DNA of 64,000 bases from Lithospermum erythrorhizon. Its lineage: Eukaryota > Streptophyta > Magnoliopsida > Boraginales > Boraginaceae. The position numbers and the translations under genes are program-made. The stretch lies in contig JADFUC010001811.1 of NCBI GenBank assembly GCA_019722365.1, forward strand, positions 124,001-188,000. Reading direction: 5' to 3'. The notes below the pieces were generated by a model. That model was not told the origin of the DNA, searched no databases, and saw nothing but the letters and a program-made list of their open reading frames with translations. The number at the start of each line of letters is the position of its first letter. Positions within the stretch are counted from its first letter, which is position 1. Below are positions 32,962 to 46,800 of the stretch, one piece after another.

Positions 32962-34285
32962 CTTCACTCTTCAGCATTCACAGAGAAATGAACTCAAAAA
33001 ACAAAGAGTTATATGCAAGAATTCAGACAGTTTTAAAGCTCAATCTCACCTATAATGGCTAAAGAGAGACCAACAGATAAGCAAAATGATGTGAGACAAT
33101 GATTTTACAACAGCCTCTATCCTAGATGATGATGGAGAAATACCATCTTTCTTTTTTTTCTGTGAAAATATTCTGAAATCTGATTTTTTTTGTCAGGAGA
33201 AAATAAGTATATATACAATTGGACCAAATACTCCTAGGTATACAAGCAAAGTGCTCAATAGTTGTTCTAGAAAAATTGACATTTAGTAGCCAGAAAGGTA
33301 TATTTGACATTTTCTGCTTAGATAACAATAATTAAAGAAAATGCTCATTGCTCAGGGCTTTCTTTAGAAGACTTGTTAAACTATTGTTCATCAACTCTTT
33401 TTTTGTTTTTAGCAGTAATACAACTCTTCTTTTGTTTTCCAGCAACACTTTCTTTAGAAGACTTGGTAAATATGTTTGAGGTACAACAGAAATGGGACAC
33501 TAATGAAATCAAAGATCCACAAAAGAAAGAAAGAACATCATCTTTACACATTGCCTATACTACAGAAGGAAAAACTCAAAATTAAACTTTATTAGTAGGA
33601 ACATATATGTCCAACAAAAGGCGACGACACATAACAAAATCAAGGTCTATACCAGAAGCTACTAAGGATCATCCTCTCCACTAAGATGTTATTTGTACTA
33701 CCTCCACTAAGATGTTATTTGTACTACAAAACTGCTTCCCTGCAGGCTATCAAATAGGCCTCCGACCGCTATCCCCGTCACCTAGACATGACCGGGCTAG
33801 TCAAATGAGAGACAGCAGATGAACAAATTATATTGCCCAATGATTTGATTAATTATTATGTGTTCAATGAACATCATTTAATTTTAATTTTTAATATCAT
33901 TAGTTCAATACACGTTAAGTATTTTATACTCCATCAATCTTTTGGTATAGTTAGTTCAAAAGTATTTAATCCGGACTTGGTACACCCCCTTCTCATTCTT
34001 TTTTTTTTGGCTTAGCCCTTCTCAGCATACAACTATACCAGTGGATTTGAGGATATATGATGGTTGATTGAACCAAAACAAATTGAGACCTCAATGGTTG
34101 GTTCTCATATAATGTTAATAGTTGGGAATATGGCAAATGAAGCTTACACAGAGAAGTAAAACTTCAAGAATTTATCTTGTTTATGCAAATCACATAGAGA
34201 CATAGTTGTAAAGTTAACACACAAACATGAGATTGAAGATAATTGTTTTTACATATTTCACTCGAACTCCCCATTGCTTTGAGGA
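32962..34285. other. Intergenic between HMA and B3 genes
   Basis: Holds the upstream region of the HMA gene (a minus-strand TATATATA-like sequence near 33210) and the 3' flank of the B3 gene. CTTTCTTTAGAAGACTTG is repeated at about 33360 and 33450. A short GC-richer piece at 33735-33810 may be a repeat fragment. Confidence 0.4.
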
Positions 34286-35628
34286 TCAGCTTGACGAATT
34301 TCCAGGGCGTATAATCCGGACTTGCATCTCATCCCTTTTGACAAACTCGCAAATGATTCGATCCTCTACGCCTACAAGATTACTATGGCAGAGTCTGCTC
34401 CATCCGTCTTTGTACCATATCCTGCCATCGTTCCAGTCATTAATCTGCAGACAATATGTCTTTCCTCTCGGGTCGCAAACTTTTAGCGTTTCTGGCAGGT
34501 CATATTCCAGGTCCTTGATCAAATCAACTGGAATATACTGCAATTTTCACATAGCTTCACTTAGTTTAAACACAAGAAAGAGCACATATAATGAGATCAT
34601 AGTAAAAATAACATAACAAAAGGTCTTAACACAATTCCGATATTTATAGTCAACAAGACACATAAACATACATCAACATGCCCCAATGTCCCCCTATTTT
34701 TTTGGCTGCCTAAGCGGGATAAGGGGGGGCCGGATAGTTCTAGTCAACACGATAATGGAGATGCAATAACTTACCAGCTGATCCCTTTTATCTCGTCTCA
34801 ATTTTGTCACAAAATAAGGATTTTCCGGTTGAATATAACGTCCTGATTTGAAAATGTCAGCTCCATAGATGTCGATAACCTCCCCTTTGGCCTTTTTCTT
34901 TCCATCCCTCTTTCTTTTACCCGGATTTTCCCCTGCCTCCTCCTCGTCCTGCATCCCCACAGGGGTGGTTTCATTATCCTTGTCTGCATTCGCCTCTAGC
35001 TTGTCTCCCCCCTCCTCAGCAACACCATCTTCATCGGTGGCCTCTTCGGCCTCATTAATGTCGTCTTCTACTTCAACTTTTGCTTCATCTTCATCAATCT
35101 TCTCACATCTATTGTGCTCAAATATCTTGAAGTCGAATGTCTCGGTGCCATTGAAGTAGAACATCAAGAAATGCCCTTCAACTAAATTGTTCTCCCTAAC
35201 AAACTGCACCCACCCAACACCTTGGAAAAATAGATTTTCTCCCATACTGCCCAATAACACAGTCCACAACCTTCCACACCTATTTCTAAGGAACAACTTT
35301 CTTGGAATTGAACCTTGAGGGATTTTCTTGACAAAAGCTGGAGGTAGTTTCTGTACAAAAATACTTGTAATTAACATTGAAGGCTCCCGCCTAAGCGGAT
35401 AGGTGATGGGGTCGGATTGTATGCAACCTTACCCTTGTGATAACAAGCAGGCTATTTCCGAATTAATCCAAGAATTACAACATACATTTTCAAGATTCAA
35501 ACAAAATAATACAAAATATATTTGGCAAAAATGACTAGAGATTTAGTTACCATCTTTTGAGAACTTGAGCCAGGCAAAAACACCTTGAAGAAAGCTGGAA
35601 CTTGAGAGAGTTTCACCATCTTCTCCAT
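34286..35628 (-). CDS. B3-domain (REM-type) transcription factor with two B3 domains, 3 exons
   Basis: Exons on the minus strand: 35628-35551, 35350-34775 and 34537-34286, in frame, giving 301 residues. The first B3 domain (about 5-103) reads PAFFKVFLPG, LPPAFVKKI, LFLRNRCGRLWTVLL, WVQFVRENNLVEGHFLMFYF and FDFKIFEHN. A linker of about 85 residues is strongly acidic and then basic, with KRKRDGKKKAK at 170-180 as a likely nuclear signal. The second B3 domain (about 198-296) holds YIPVDLIKDLE, PRGKTYCLQIND, DGRIWYKDGWSRLC and FVKRDEMQVRI. Tandem B3 domains with an acidic linker are usual for the REM family (At1g16640/VRN1-like), nuclear DNA-binding proteins often expressed in meristems and flowers. 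Direct targets cannot be read from the sequence. Confidence 0.93.
35385..35465. repeat. Possible SINE-like or other dispersed-repeat fragment in B3 intron 1
   Basis: The stretch GCCTAAGCGGATAGGTGATG...GTCGGATTGTATGCAACCTTACCC resembles a dispersed plant repeat end. A related TGCCTAAGCGGGATAAGGGGG lies in intron 2 at about 34708-34730. Recognition is by pattern only. Confidence 0.3.
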
Positions 35629-37641
35629 ATCCTAATCCTTTAGATAATCTGAAAATACCAATTTGATCCGATGGCTAAGTGGGAGATTAATTCAATACCA
35701 AATTCAAGAATTTTTCTGATTTTATGGTTTGAAAGATTAGAGTTCAACCAATAAAGAGAGACTTATTACAGAAAATTTCACGTGCATGTCACTAAAACAT
35801 TACTCTGCATGGGATGCAACTTCAGTAGAAAAAATTGTTAACCTTTTTCTTCTCTTGGTACTAGATAGGCAGATTGATTGCAGCACATGACAACCCATGA
35901 TGACAAAAATATTACTCCTACATCCCACAGAAAGATTGTACATTTTTTTTTATAATTATAACTTTAATTTTAACTTTAAATATATTTATTTGTATTGTAT
36001 ATGTTTTATAAAATATATCGATAGAAAAGTTTGAAATATAATTTTTAAATTTGACCATAGTTTTTAGTAGTATATAATATGACAATATATCGATTAAAGT
36101 TGAAAGATGAATAAAAGTAAAAATGAATGATACTTTGTGGGATGGCGATATAATTCGAGAGATAGAAAAGTACATAATTAATAACTTTGTTAGAAACATA
36201 GAGTTTCTCTTGATGATTTACATTACAAACACATTTACAAAACCACTTGGAAATATCGGACATTCATCTTTAAAGGTTCTTGCATTGATTTAAGAGGTCT
36301 TTGAGTTGATTATCGATATAAGGGTGAGGTGGATGGGTCTTTTTAAAAAAATATTACAACCACGCCTCAAGGGCTATAAATATAAGCTTCTTTCGATTTA
36401 TATTTTCGAAGAGAGGTAGAAGTCATAAAGAAGACTTTTAAATGGGGAAAGGAGAGGAGGGGGAACTATTTTAGGATTTGAATAAGGTATGAAAACTTTT
36501 ATATTTCGATTTTTATGTATGTTTAAGAGTTAGGCCATTGGCTGGGATATGGGCAAATGGCCTGGCCCTGGGGGTTATTAAGAAGTGTTATACTTGGACC
36601 AAAGGGGGCATATATTTATTTGCACAAAAACTTTAGAATCAGTAGATCTTTTCAAGCCAACTAGATTCGATTTCTGGGCCTACATTCAAAAGTTGGGTTT
36701 TACGTTTGAACTTGAGTCAGAACCTCGAATAAGCTCTATTTCGAAACTTAATATTACGAGATCGAATCAAACATTAGGGGTTCATTACAGCTACATCTTG
36801 CAGAGCATGATTGGCTTGAAAACTTAATTTCATGTAGTATAACAAAATCAATTATTTGTGATAAATTAGATCTAGTGTAAAAATTCTTTAAATTAATAAT
36901 CGTTAAATTAATAAATTCTTTAAAATAATAATTTTTTCGTTCCAGACATTAATCATCTCTTTAAGTTCACTCGATAAATTAATAACTCTATAAATTAATA
37001 AATTTCATCAATTATGTGGCGTTAATTTTGTAGAGTTTTTTCTGCCTATATTTTAGAGTTTTTACTGTATTTTAGAGTGTTTTTTTTTTTTGTTAATTTG
37101 CGATGAATTTTTTTATTGAAAGCATGGCACTTGTAAATTAAGCGGATATAATCGGCTTTTAGAATTTGAGTAGATTCACGTGCTTCTAGTAAAGGTTAGG
37201 TATATAGCGGTTAGATGCCTTTGGTTACTATATTTCAGAGTTAAGTGTCCAACTTGTTCTAATAATCATTCTTTGGTCATATTTCATTTTCATGATTTAA
37301 TATCGAGTCAAGTCAATTGTAATATACACATGGAAACATATCGAGCCCATAATGGATCGGTAGTTTGATACCTAGGTCAATACTTCAAATTTTCTTTCAT
37401 ATATTTTACTTCATACTCCGTATAAAAAATAATAATAATAATAATAATATGAAAAATCACTTAATTAGAGATAATATTTTATTATTAATAGGAGTAATAA
37501 TTACTGGAACAAGGTCAACTCTTAAATTCTGATTGATAATAGTCATTAAAGATTATATCATTGAATTGCCCTTTCATTTCCTCAAAATAATTTTATATAA
37601 ACCCTTTACAATATTAAGGCAAAAATTAAAATTAAGTCCAA
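35629..37641. other. Intergenic, AT-rich, with AAT microsatellite
   Basis: About 2 kb between the B3 gene start and the 3' end of the acidic-protein gene. It includes an (AAT)n run at 37426-37448 and no supported gene. An 80-codon frame at 36585-36827 has no family resemblance. Confidence 0.45.
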
Positions 37642-38139
37642 CTATTGTGCCGGCAAAGTTTCGGGCTGGCATCCAAACTCACCCGACCCGAAACCCGTAT
37701 CCGAATAATCAAACAACCCATCAATAGCCACGTATCCACCGTCGACATTCCCCGTTGACCCAAAGTCAAACGAGTCAAAATTAGCCATTTGGTCTTCAAA
37801 CTCCCACAACTCACTGAGTCCAGACGAGTCAGACTCAACTCGGACCAGCTCTTCCGCCGGCTCCGGAGCCTCCGTGGAAGGCGGCGGCAGCCCAAGTTCA
37901 TCATCGGAAGCTTCCAACAAAAATCCAAGGTCGCCGGAATCCGCCGCCGGAGCCGGAGCTGAAATTTGTTCTTCAAAGCTTTTCATAAAGGAGTCAAGAT
38001 CTTGACTTGTTGTACATAAGTCATCATCATCTTCAAAATTGTTCAATAAATCCTCCCTTAATTTTTTAACTTCCGGCAAATCAATTTCTGGCTCCTCCAA
38101 TAAAATCCTGCCACGTTTCTTGTCATTTTGGTCGGCCAT
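37642..38139 (-). CDS. Intronless acidic plant protein, unrecognised family
   Basis: A single open frame of 165 residues with ATG at 38139. The N-terminus is basic (MADQNDKKRGRILL), followed by DLPEVKKLREDLLNNFEDDDDL, DLDSFMKSFEEQI, a Pro/Ala-rich part (APAPAADSG, LPPPSTEAPEPAEE) and a Ser/Gly/aromatic acidic C-terminus (SGLSELWEFEDQ, FDSFDFGSTG). Short acidic segments with bulky hydrophobics look like transcriptional activation or adaptor motifs, but no DNA-binding domain is present. GC content is clearly above the flanks, with many TCG/CCG codons, which supports a genuine gene. A minus-strand TATA box sits about 370 bp upstream. I do not recognise a named family; a stress-responsive or transcription-cofactor role is only a guess. 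Confidence 0.8.
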   Translation of the reverse strand: MADQNDKKRGRILLEEPEIDLPEVKKLREDLLNNFEDDDDLCTTSQDLDSFMKSFEEQISAPAPAADSGDLGFLLEASDDELGLPPPSTEAPEPAEELVRVESDSSGLSELWEFEDQMANFDSFDFGSTGNVDGGYVAIDGLFDYSDTGFGSGEFGCQPETLPAQ

Positions 38140-38507
38140 TACACCAAATTATTTTAATAAATTAAAATGAAATAGATGAAGGGTAGCAGTAGTCTTCGGG
38201 ATATACACCGACAAGTAAAATCTAATCGAGAAGCCAAAAAAGTAGCTTCGGCTTGAAAATGTAGATTGATAAGTAAAAAAGTAATCGAAAAATTAAAGAA
38301 AATCGAGCAACCGGGGAAAACCTCTCTTTGGCTAGCCTCCGAATGAAAAATTATATTAATTAACTAAATAAATAGTTTACAAAGAATAAATTAGAGAGAA
38401 ATAATCACTAATTTTGTTTAGTTGTTTTATTAAAATTTGAAAATTTTGAAATGGTAGAGAGAGATGAGAGTGGATTTGATGATGAAGTGGCAAGTGAAAT
38501 GGGGGCA

Positions 38508-38515
38508 AATATATA
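38508..38515 (-). promoter_or_regulatory. TATA box of the acidic-protein gene
   Basis: On the minus strand CCCCCTATATATTTGCCCCC is a symmetric C-rich frame around TATATAT, about 370 bp before the ATG at 38139. This implies a leader of roughly 330-340 nt. The leader contains a CT-rich stretch typical of plant 5' untranslated regions. Confidence 0.5.
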
Positions 38516-38599
38516 GGGGGAGACAAAGGAGAGAGGGGGAGGTTTGTAATGAAGGAGACAGGCGCGTGTGAGCTTGAATAACAAGGTTGTCACGGATGC

Positions 38600-41500
38600 C
38601 TTGTACTTCGTGTTTTCTCGAGTTTGGATATTATGTTAGATTTGTGTGACGATCATGATACATTTCTCTAAAATTATACGGAATAACTTGTATTTTATTT
38701 TTATTTGATATTTAATTTTTAATACAAACAATATACCTGGTACAGCTTTAATAAAACGTAACTTATAATAACACATAAATTGTTAATCTTTTGTTTTTCT
38801 TGTGTCTTCTATTTTTTAATTAATTAAAACGATTAAGAATAAAATATATTTTATCACATATATCGCAATTAATAAGCTAAAATAACGATTAATAAATATA
38901 ACTTGAATACATTAGTTAGAGGCAAAAGAAAAAAATCAAAGTGATAACTATTTGACAAAAAATTATTAATAATAATCATTTGATGTTTCTTTATTACTTT
39001 GACGTGTCCGTTGAGTGTGAGATTTTCTAGATTTATTAAGACGACTATTTGTTTTTTTACTTTTGCTTTTCTTGGTGGGACAAGTGAGGAGTACAGTATT
39101 CCGTAATTAACTCGTTTGGATTTTGGATTTGAAGTCCGGTCTGCCAAGATGTAGGTGGGGCCCATATTGGAAATGATACCTACTTTATTTCCAAACTACT
39201 TAAAACTTTATATCGAAAAGTAGATTATTTATTTTTCTTAATATTTAGTATTCACAGCCAATTTTTAAATTCTGGCATTCTTCTAGATTTATAAAATAAG
39301 TGATCGTCTTTGTAAAAAAAAATGATTTATTATTAAGGAGTTATGAAATCGATAGAAAAAATAATAAAATTTCATAATTTTGATGTGATGTAAAATTATT
39401 AGCAAATAAAAGCAGATAAAGAATGATGATAAGGAATTTTGTAAATTTGATGTATAAAGTGCGTTGAAAAAATTAAACTTGATCAGCTTATTTTGAAGCA
39501 AAAAATTTTGGGTAGATGATGATTATTTTGAGACGGAATGAGTATTAAATATCTTTAATATTTTCCGCGCTCATATTTGAAAGTTATTGATTTTATCTTC
39601 GTAGTCTCTTTGATATTTCAACATATTACAATATTGAAAAACGTGTTAATAAAAATTATTATCCAAATAAAATAAATCTAATTCCTAATTGTAGATTTTA
39701 AAAAATAAAAAATATTGAAAAAAATTTATTATCAAATTATTAATTACAAATGTATAAAAAGAAAGTAAAATATTAAATTATCATATGTCATCAGTTGTTC
39801 AAACTTTTTTATCTTCCTCAGACCCCATCTATCCACTCACCAAAAAAGTCTCCACCTCATTTGCTTTTGTCCGAATAATTTGGAAACCGAATAATTTGGA
39901 AATTGTTGAATAATTCTTCCAAAAATAAGATAAAAGTCACTCCTATCAAATACTTCCTATTGCATGCAAATATCCCTCCAAATATGTGTTATTGGAGGTG
40001 GTCTTATAGGTATCTTCATTCAAGTTACTCCGTATTAATTTTCTCTCCTCGATCATCTTGATTTTAGTTAGATATATTTCGGTTACTAATGTTTTTTGTA
40101 AAGTCAAAATTGATGACTTCATGTATTTTCAAGTTTTCACGGGGTATTTTTATCGATTCATATATATTAAAATAAAATAAAAGAAAAAATAATCTGATAT
40201 GAAAATTATCTTATATCTCATTTTACTTGTTTTTTGTTCCTTCTTGAATCTCTTATGTCGTAGTATATTTGATGAACATATTTCAAAACGCGAAGAATGA
40301 AATTTGATGTTGAAAGGAAATGTAAGATCCTTAACGATATTGATGATATGCCGAATAGTACTCCCTCCATTCCTTTATCTAAAATCTTTTTTTTCCTAAA
40401 ATATTAATCCTTTTTTAGGGTTTCATTTTACCAAATTAGTTAAGAAAAAAGGGAGAAAAATTATGTTTGTGAGATGAATTTAAATTTTTCTTAAATTTTG
40501 TGCAAAATTAAATGGTCCTTAAAAAAAGAAATAGAGAAATTATTAATAATATAATCAATGCAATATATGCTTTTGATAACATGAACAAAGGCAAAAATGT
40601 TGAAACTCACTATTTGGCGTATTAAAATATCAATAAAATAAAATATTTGATATAAGATTTACATCTAAAATTTGATATGGAAAAATTTGTATATATTTCT
40701 TTATTTGCTTTGTTATTGCTGTCGAATTTCGTGTAATATAATCTAATGATATGAATATTCTCTATACAAACTTAAATTTTGTGAAACACTACGTAATTAT
40801 TAATTCTCCAAAAGAAGACATACTATTTATTTGAACGAAAAATTCAAATACTAATTAAATTGAGATGGATAAGCCGATAAGGTAGTGATATTGGGAATAT
40901 TATTATAGCACTCCACTAGAACACTCCAACACAATGAACACATGAAGAAATACGATTTGGATGTATTGAATTGGGGCATATAATAATAATTTAATTAATA
41001 ATCAACATTTGGAAGCTTTCAAATATTTGATCAGCTAGCTAGGTACGCCTTTCTGGATTTTCTCACTGCAACTAGATCTACTAGAACAAGAGATTTGTAT
41101 GAAACCATACCTAAAAGTCAAAATCAGGCAGCTTCTCTATTTGCAGGCATTGTTTTTATTGCTTAATCTAATCTAATCTAATCTAATATTCTAAGCAGAC
41201 AGAAGAGATAAATTAGCCCGGCGGAGGGTTAAGTAATTTGAGGTAAAATATTTGAATTACATTTTGACTTGCTTGTTTGTGATGGAGACAATTGAGCTTT
41301 GAATGATAATTTATGTCTTGGGGTGATAATTTATGTTTCGAATGATATTATTTTATCACTAATGTTTTATAAAATGCATACTTAAGATTTGATTGTTAAG
41401 TTATTAACCTCGGGGCACATGCCGGTCATGTGACAATTTTTAAGGATATTTTAGTAATTTTACATGACAAAAATTAGTTTAAATTTTTTAGAAAAGATGT

Positions 41501-43372
41501 TTAAATATTGATACATAGAGCAACATACAGTCGGTCATGATAATGTTGTCTATATTATATCCCTTAAATATCGTTCAGTTTAAAAGTTTAGATGGGAGGG
41601 ATGTGTTCCCTAATTTTAACTGTATAAGTTTCACATAAATTAAAGGTCCACCTACCTAACCCCAACATGCTTGAGGATGCAGGAAATTTTTTAGAAGCTT
41701 TGGTGAAGTAGTTATGAATGTCACGGATTGATCAACGATCTAATTTAGTGAATGCATGGTACGTTAGGTTGATGTGGGAGTAGGTTCAATTAATTCCCTC
41801 CCTATCAAGTGATGTGAATGATACCCTTCAATTTAATTGCGTCTAATGTTCCTCCCAACAATAAGTGAGGCGATTCATCATTCATCAATAAGGTTATACA
41901 TCGTTGCCAGTTGCTAACTTTGAGTTTAACTTGTAGGAAATTATTTGTAATTTAAGGCTTTAAAGATTAAAAAACTTTGAAGTGAATTCAAAGAGTCTTA
42001 TGGAGTATTTTACAATAACTTTGACGCAAAGAGGTTGTTAATGGAATATTTAGATAAGTACAACTGTAGTCCTCTGTATATCGTTGGGATAATTGATGTC
42101 GTAACCCAAATAATACACTTAGATTATAATAACATTACTTTCATCTTTAAAAGATTAACCAATTTAATATGAAGTATATTTTTAAATTGATAAATTTTAC
42201 GATCTTAATAGATTCACATATAACATAACTTTGATTTAATCAAATTATCATATTAATAATAAAAAAGGTTAAAAATGTCATGTTTTGATATACTTTCACA
42301 TAATACAATACATTAAATTTTAAAAAGCAAACTATAAAATTTAAAACCAGATAATCTTTTTAAATAATATTGGAGGGAGTAAGTAATACGTTAGGAATTT
42401 GTAGGTCCTTCATCTTTCATCTCGCTATCACATAGCAGGAATAATCTTCATGAAATGCCTTCCCTTGATTTTATATTTTCTGAGGTAGTCTCGTGGTTCG
42501 ACCTCTTCCCGCTTCAATTGTAGGGATGTAATAACAATTGTATGTATATCAATAATGATTCTTTATTGTATATGGTATCTTTTTTGATATGGTAGTCTAG
42601 TATTGTTTTCAATTATACATCTATCGCATTATCTTGTATATATGTGACAATTTAATCCATAACAAATTAAGGAGTTCATCAATACATTTTTACTAAATGC
42701 AAGTTTTAAATGATTAATCGACTAATAAATTGATGTGCTAACTCATCTATGATGTCGCAAACTATAACATTGCAATCTAATTTTAATTGGCAAATAACAA
42801 TAACAAATCATTGACTCATTAGTGATTAGTGAATGGAGTAGTGTTTATCATGTACACCATTTTTTTAAGAGGTAACAAAGGAGGTTTAATCCTTCTTGGA
42901 AGCGGGTATAAACAATAACGTCTGGTCAGCTGCAGTAATGCTTAAACATTTAGAATCTACTTGGCATCTTTCGTCGACCCCGTCAAATATCTCGGTCTTC
43001 AGTTCTTCTGAGTTACCAGATCCTCCATTAAATAAATGATATTAAGATACTCCGTAATAATTTAAGAAAGAGCCATTATTGCATTTTATTATTGTGTATC
43101 ACGTGAAGGACATCACCATTATAAGTTTATAACGTTCAAAACCTTATTGTATAGTATTATGGAGTCGGCGATAACAATAACGTCTCAAATAGTACCTCTT
43201 CATGTTCCCCACTTGGCACATGGTAGCTCTTTAGCGAGTTCTAATTGTATCTTACATTTTAATTATATTATGTGATGCTTTTGTCACACATATATATAAA
43301 TATTATTTAAAATTTTTATATTTAAAAAAATAAATGACACACAAGTATTATAAATTAACAGCGTAATAAAAT
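38600..43372. other. Gene-poor AT-rich stretch
   Basis: No coding region supported. It contains a CTCCCTCCATTCCTTTATCT MITE-type end at about 40362 and a pentamer run (TAATC)5 at about 41164-41188. The sequence is very AT-rich, with long A/T tracts. Confidence 0.45.
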
Positions 43373-43864
43373 GGAGGTAATTGTCGAAATGGTCCTAGTA
43401 ATTGGGGCCCAGTTACAGTTTGGTCCCCGAAAGTGGTACTGATGCGCAAATGGTCCCCGTAAGTATGTATCGTGTGCGCAAATGATCTCCAAATTAATTA
43501 TTCCGTTAAATGTTAACGGAAAAAAAAGAATTTAGGACTTTTGGGTCAAAAACATAATTTAAAGAATATTTTGGGGGAAAACATAAATTCGACCAAAAAT
43601 GAAATTAATCAAGAGGAAACTAATTTGGGTTAATCAATAATTTAAATTTTGTTAAATTTATATTTTTTGCCAAAATATTATCTAAATTAATAATTTTGAC
43701 CCCTAAATTTTCTTTATCAGTTAACATTTAATGCAAGTGTTAATTTATGGACCATTTACCCACATAATACACACTTAGACGGACCATTTGTGCATCGACA
43801 CCACTTACAGGGACCAAACTACAACTGGTCCCCAATTAATGAAACTATTTCGATAATTACCTCC
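43373..43864. mobile_element. MITE-like element, copy 1
   Basis: About 490 bp with inverted ends GGAGGTAATTGTCGAAATGGTC and (reverse strand) GGAGGTAATTATCGAAATAGTT. Subterminal parts are also inverted: GGGGCCCAGTTACAGTTTGGTCCC against GGGACCAAACTACAACTGG, and TGCGCAAATGGTCCC against GGACCATTTGTGCATCG. The interior is AT-rich without an ORF. A related copy lies at 56253. Superfamily not assigned; target duplication unclear. Confidence 0.75.
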
Positions 43865-46800
43865 TCATATGTGTCACATAGAATATATAAAATAAAAATT
43901 GTACATTATTGTCATGTTTAGCCATATTAAACAAGTCGACGAGTGTGGAGCGTTTCTCAGGATTCGATCCTACTTTGATGAAGAAAATGCATTCACAATT
44001 GCACGCTCTTTTATTTGAATCCAATGGGTGGATATTTTATGATGTACACTTGATTTATTTAGAATAAAGTTGTTGTCTCAATATATTTGATTGTTTAAAA
44101 TAAAAAAAATAAAAAATTTATTGCTTTTATATTTTTCAAGTCTCATCTCAAAATATAAGTGTTACCTCTATTAACGAATGAAAAAAAATAAAAAAATTCA
44201 TAAATTATCGCCCAATAAAACATTTTTCTTCAAATGTGTCGTTTGAGAGGAGAATATGCAAAAGCGAGGCATCAATCATAATATGAATTTTCAAGAGGTA
44301 TTAACAAAAGACAACCCAATGAAAATATTGATATATTTATTTATTTTTCTTTAAATGAGAAATTATATCAATGATATACAGATACAAAATCAAAAAATCA
44401 TGAATGCTAATATGACCACTACTGGGCTACTGGCTAGTAAGAAAGATAAAAGAGCGAAATAATCAATTTATTGCTAACATGGATCACGCCATGTACTCAT
44501 AAAAAAATTATGGTCACTTATTATATATATACACCTTAAGTGAATAGATGTGGTATGTATATAATTTTTAGATTAGTGTCATCCCGAATTTAATTTCGGT
44601 GAAAATATTTAAATACTTTGTAATAACAAGTAATAATTTGTAATTGTTCTATTTCAATGAAAATAAATAAATAATAATTTGTAATTGTTCTGTCTCAATA
44701 AAACTTTAGGTGATTAAATTAAACACTATCAATTTTCCATTATCTACTTTGACAAGTAGTAAAATTCCAAAAAAGTTCAAATCATCCGAATTGGCATTAT
44801 ATTTGAAAGAATCATGATATGCCTCCTCATTTTTTAAAGGATTATTGGACATAATTATCGATTTTTTTACATGTAGTTGTTGAAGCTATTTGATCTTTGT
44901 TAGGCATATTCTTAACATTACTCGTGAGTTCACGAACTTTTTTTTTCTTTATCTGGCGTCCTAATTCACTTAACAAAATTTTACTAAATATATATTAAAA
45001 TAAGCTATGTGTGCAAATACAAAATAAAATAATTATGTTATCTTAAAATAACTATTTTAAAATGAATATTTTATCCCTAACAGTACACTAAATTAATTTA
45101 AGAACTAAAATAAACTCCATCTCTTACTTCTTTATCCCCTAGCCCACCCCCACCTCGCAACCATCCCCGCACCTCCTTGCATCAATCCGCCCCACCCCAA
45201 ACCAGGCAGCAGAGGTCGATTCTCTGCGCCGCCTGACCCCGGAAGAGGATTCGTCATTGGGTCTACTGGTTTGTCATCGGAGAAGGTCGTCAGATCTGAG
45301 TCGAGGAAGTCGTCGGAGCAGCTGGAGCTTCACAGGTCGAGGAACATGGAAGTAACTTTAAACAGAAATTTAGCTTGTCACTGAAAAGTATCACTCTTTC
45401 TAAGCTTCACAGGTCGAGGCGAAAAATACAAAGCAAAGATTGATAGCTGACCCTTTTGGGTTCTCCATTTTTGCCTCCAATTGTAGTTGAAATACAAACC
45501 AAATGAGTTGACTTTGATATCAAATGAGTTGACTTTGATTAGTTGTCTTTTCCCTCCTCTGGAGTTAAATTGTGAGTTCGCAATTTAGAATAGTCATTTA
45601 CTTTGAGTTTGCAATTTAGAATATTCATTTAGAGGATAAATGAAAATCATTTTTTCTGTAATTTTTAGAAATAATATAATCATTATATATTTTGGTAATT
45701 ATATTTAGAGTGCTTAGATAAGAAAAATAAAGTTGAGGATGTTGTCAGGGCAAAATTAGGAGTGTGTCAAAACAATCGAATAATTTAGAGGCCAGTATAA
45801 AAGAAACACATGATAATTTAGAGATATATCATCGATCGGCCTTTTTAAATTAAACATAGAGTTTTATGAATATCATAAATAATTATCATGAATATATATT
45901 ACAACCCGAGAAAAGTGTTTGGGTGAAGGGACTAGTACAAAAGTCACATGTCACGTACTTTATTTTTTCAATATTTTAAATTAAAAATACCTTTTAAATA
46001 ATAATTGAAGCTAATCAGAAATTTGTTAAGCCCAAAGTCAATTAACATATTAACCACATGAATTTATAAAATGGTGGACTAAAAAACCAATATATTATGG
46101 AGTATTTTATAATATTATACTAAGATTTTTAGGAATAAATAATTGGAAGCGGAAGTAGTAAATAAGCTGATGCTTGTCGATTCGAGCTTTTTATAGGAGG
46201 TTTTAGTTGATACCGTTGGAGACATAATATATATTCTTTCTTTTAGCATTCTACTGTATACCATGAATTTGTCATACTATATATTCGATATTATGTAATT
46301 TACTATTCATGCTAATTTACAAAAAAATAAAATAAAAAATAATTGGAGTAATAGTATTATATTAGGCCCACTTCAGATGATACTTTCCTTATCTAAATAC
46401 CGTGTTACTTATTCAAAATTCTGTAAGCAAACGTGAGATGAAAAGATGGAACTACTAATATTCTTAGGTGAGTTCGTTGATTAATGGTGGAAGTATTCCA
46501 ATTCTTTACTTCATCCGTTTTATAATAGATGGTTATTTAAAAAAGTGTTAAATTAAGAGATTGTGAAAAATTATATTGAGATTGTAAATATAAAAAGCTA
46601 TATTGGAATTGTAAAAAGTTATATTGACATTGTAAACAATCAATTATTATGAAAAAAAAAAATTAGACAATAATCAATTTTGTAAGGAAGATAGTATTAG
46701 TCATCATGGGTACAAGTGTACAACTTCCTATCTCGTGATAATGTCATTCATCTCTTTTGGGTAAGAAATTCTTTTTTCCTTTTGTTAGTGATAGCGTCAA

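Noticed and set aside
33373..33585. 70-codon frame with a signal-peptide-like start
   Set aside because: No family resemblance and no flanking exons; the hydrophobic start comes from T-rich DNA. A small secreted peptide cannot be excluded but is unsupported.
34869..35159. Plus-strand Ser-rich frame of 96 codons
   Set aside because: Antisense shadow of the acidic linker of the B3 protein.
41160..41190. Regular short repeat that might suggest an array
   Set aside because: A simple TAATC pentamer microsatellite, not spaced repeats; no CRISPR-like structure anywhere in the window.
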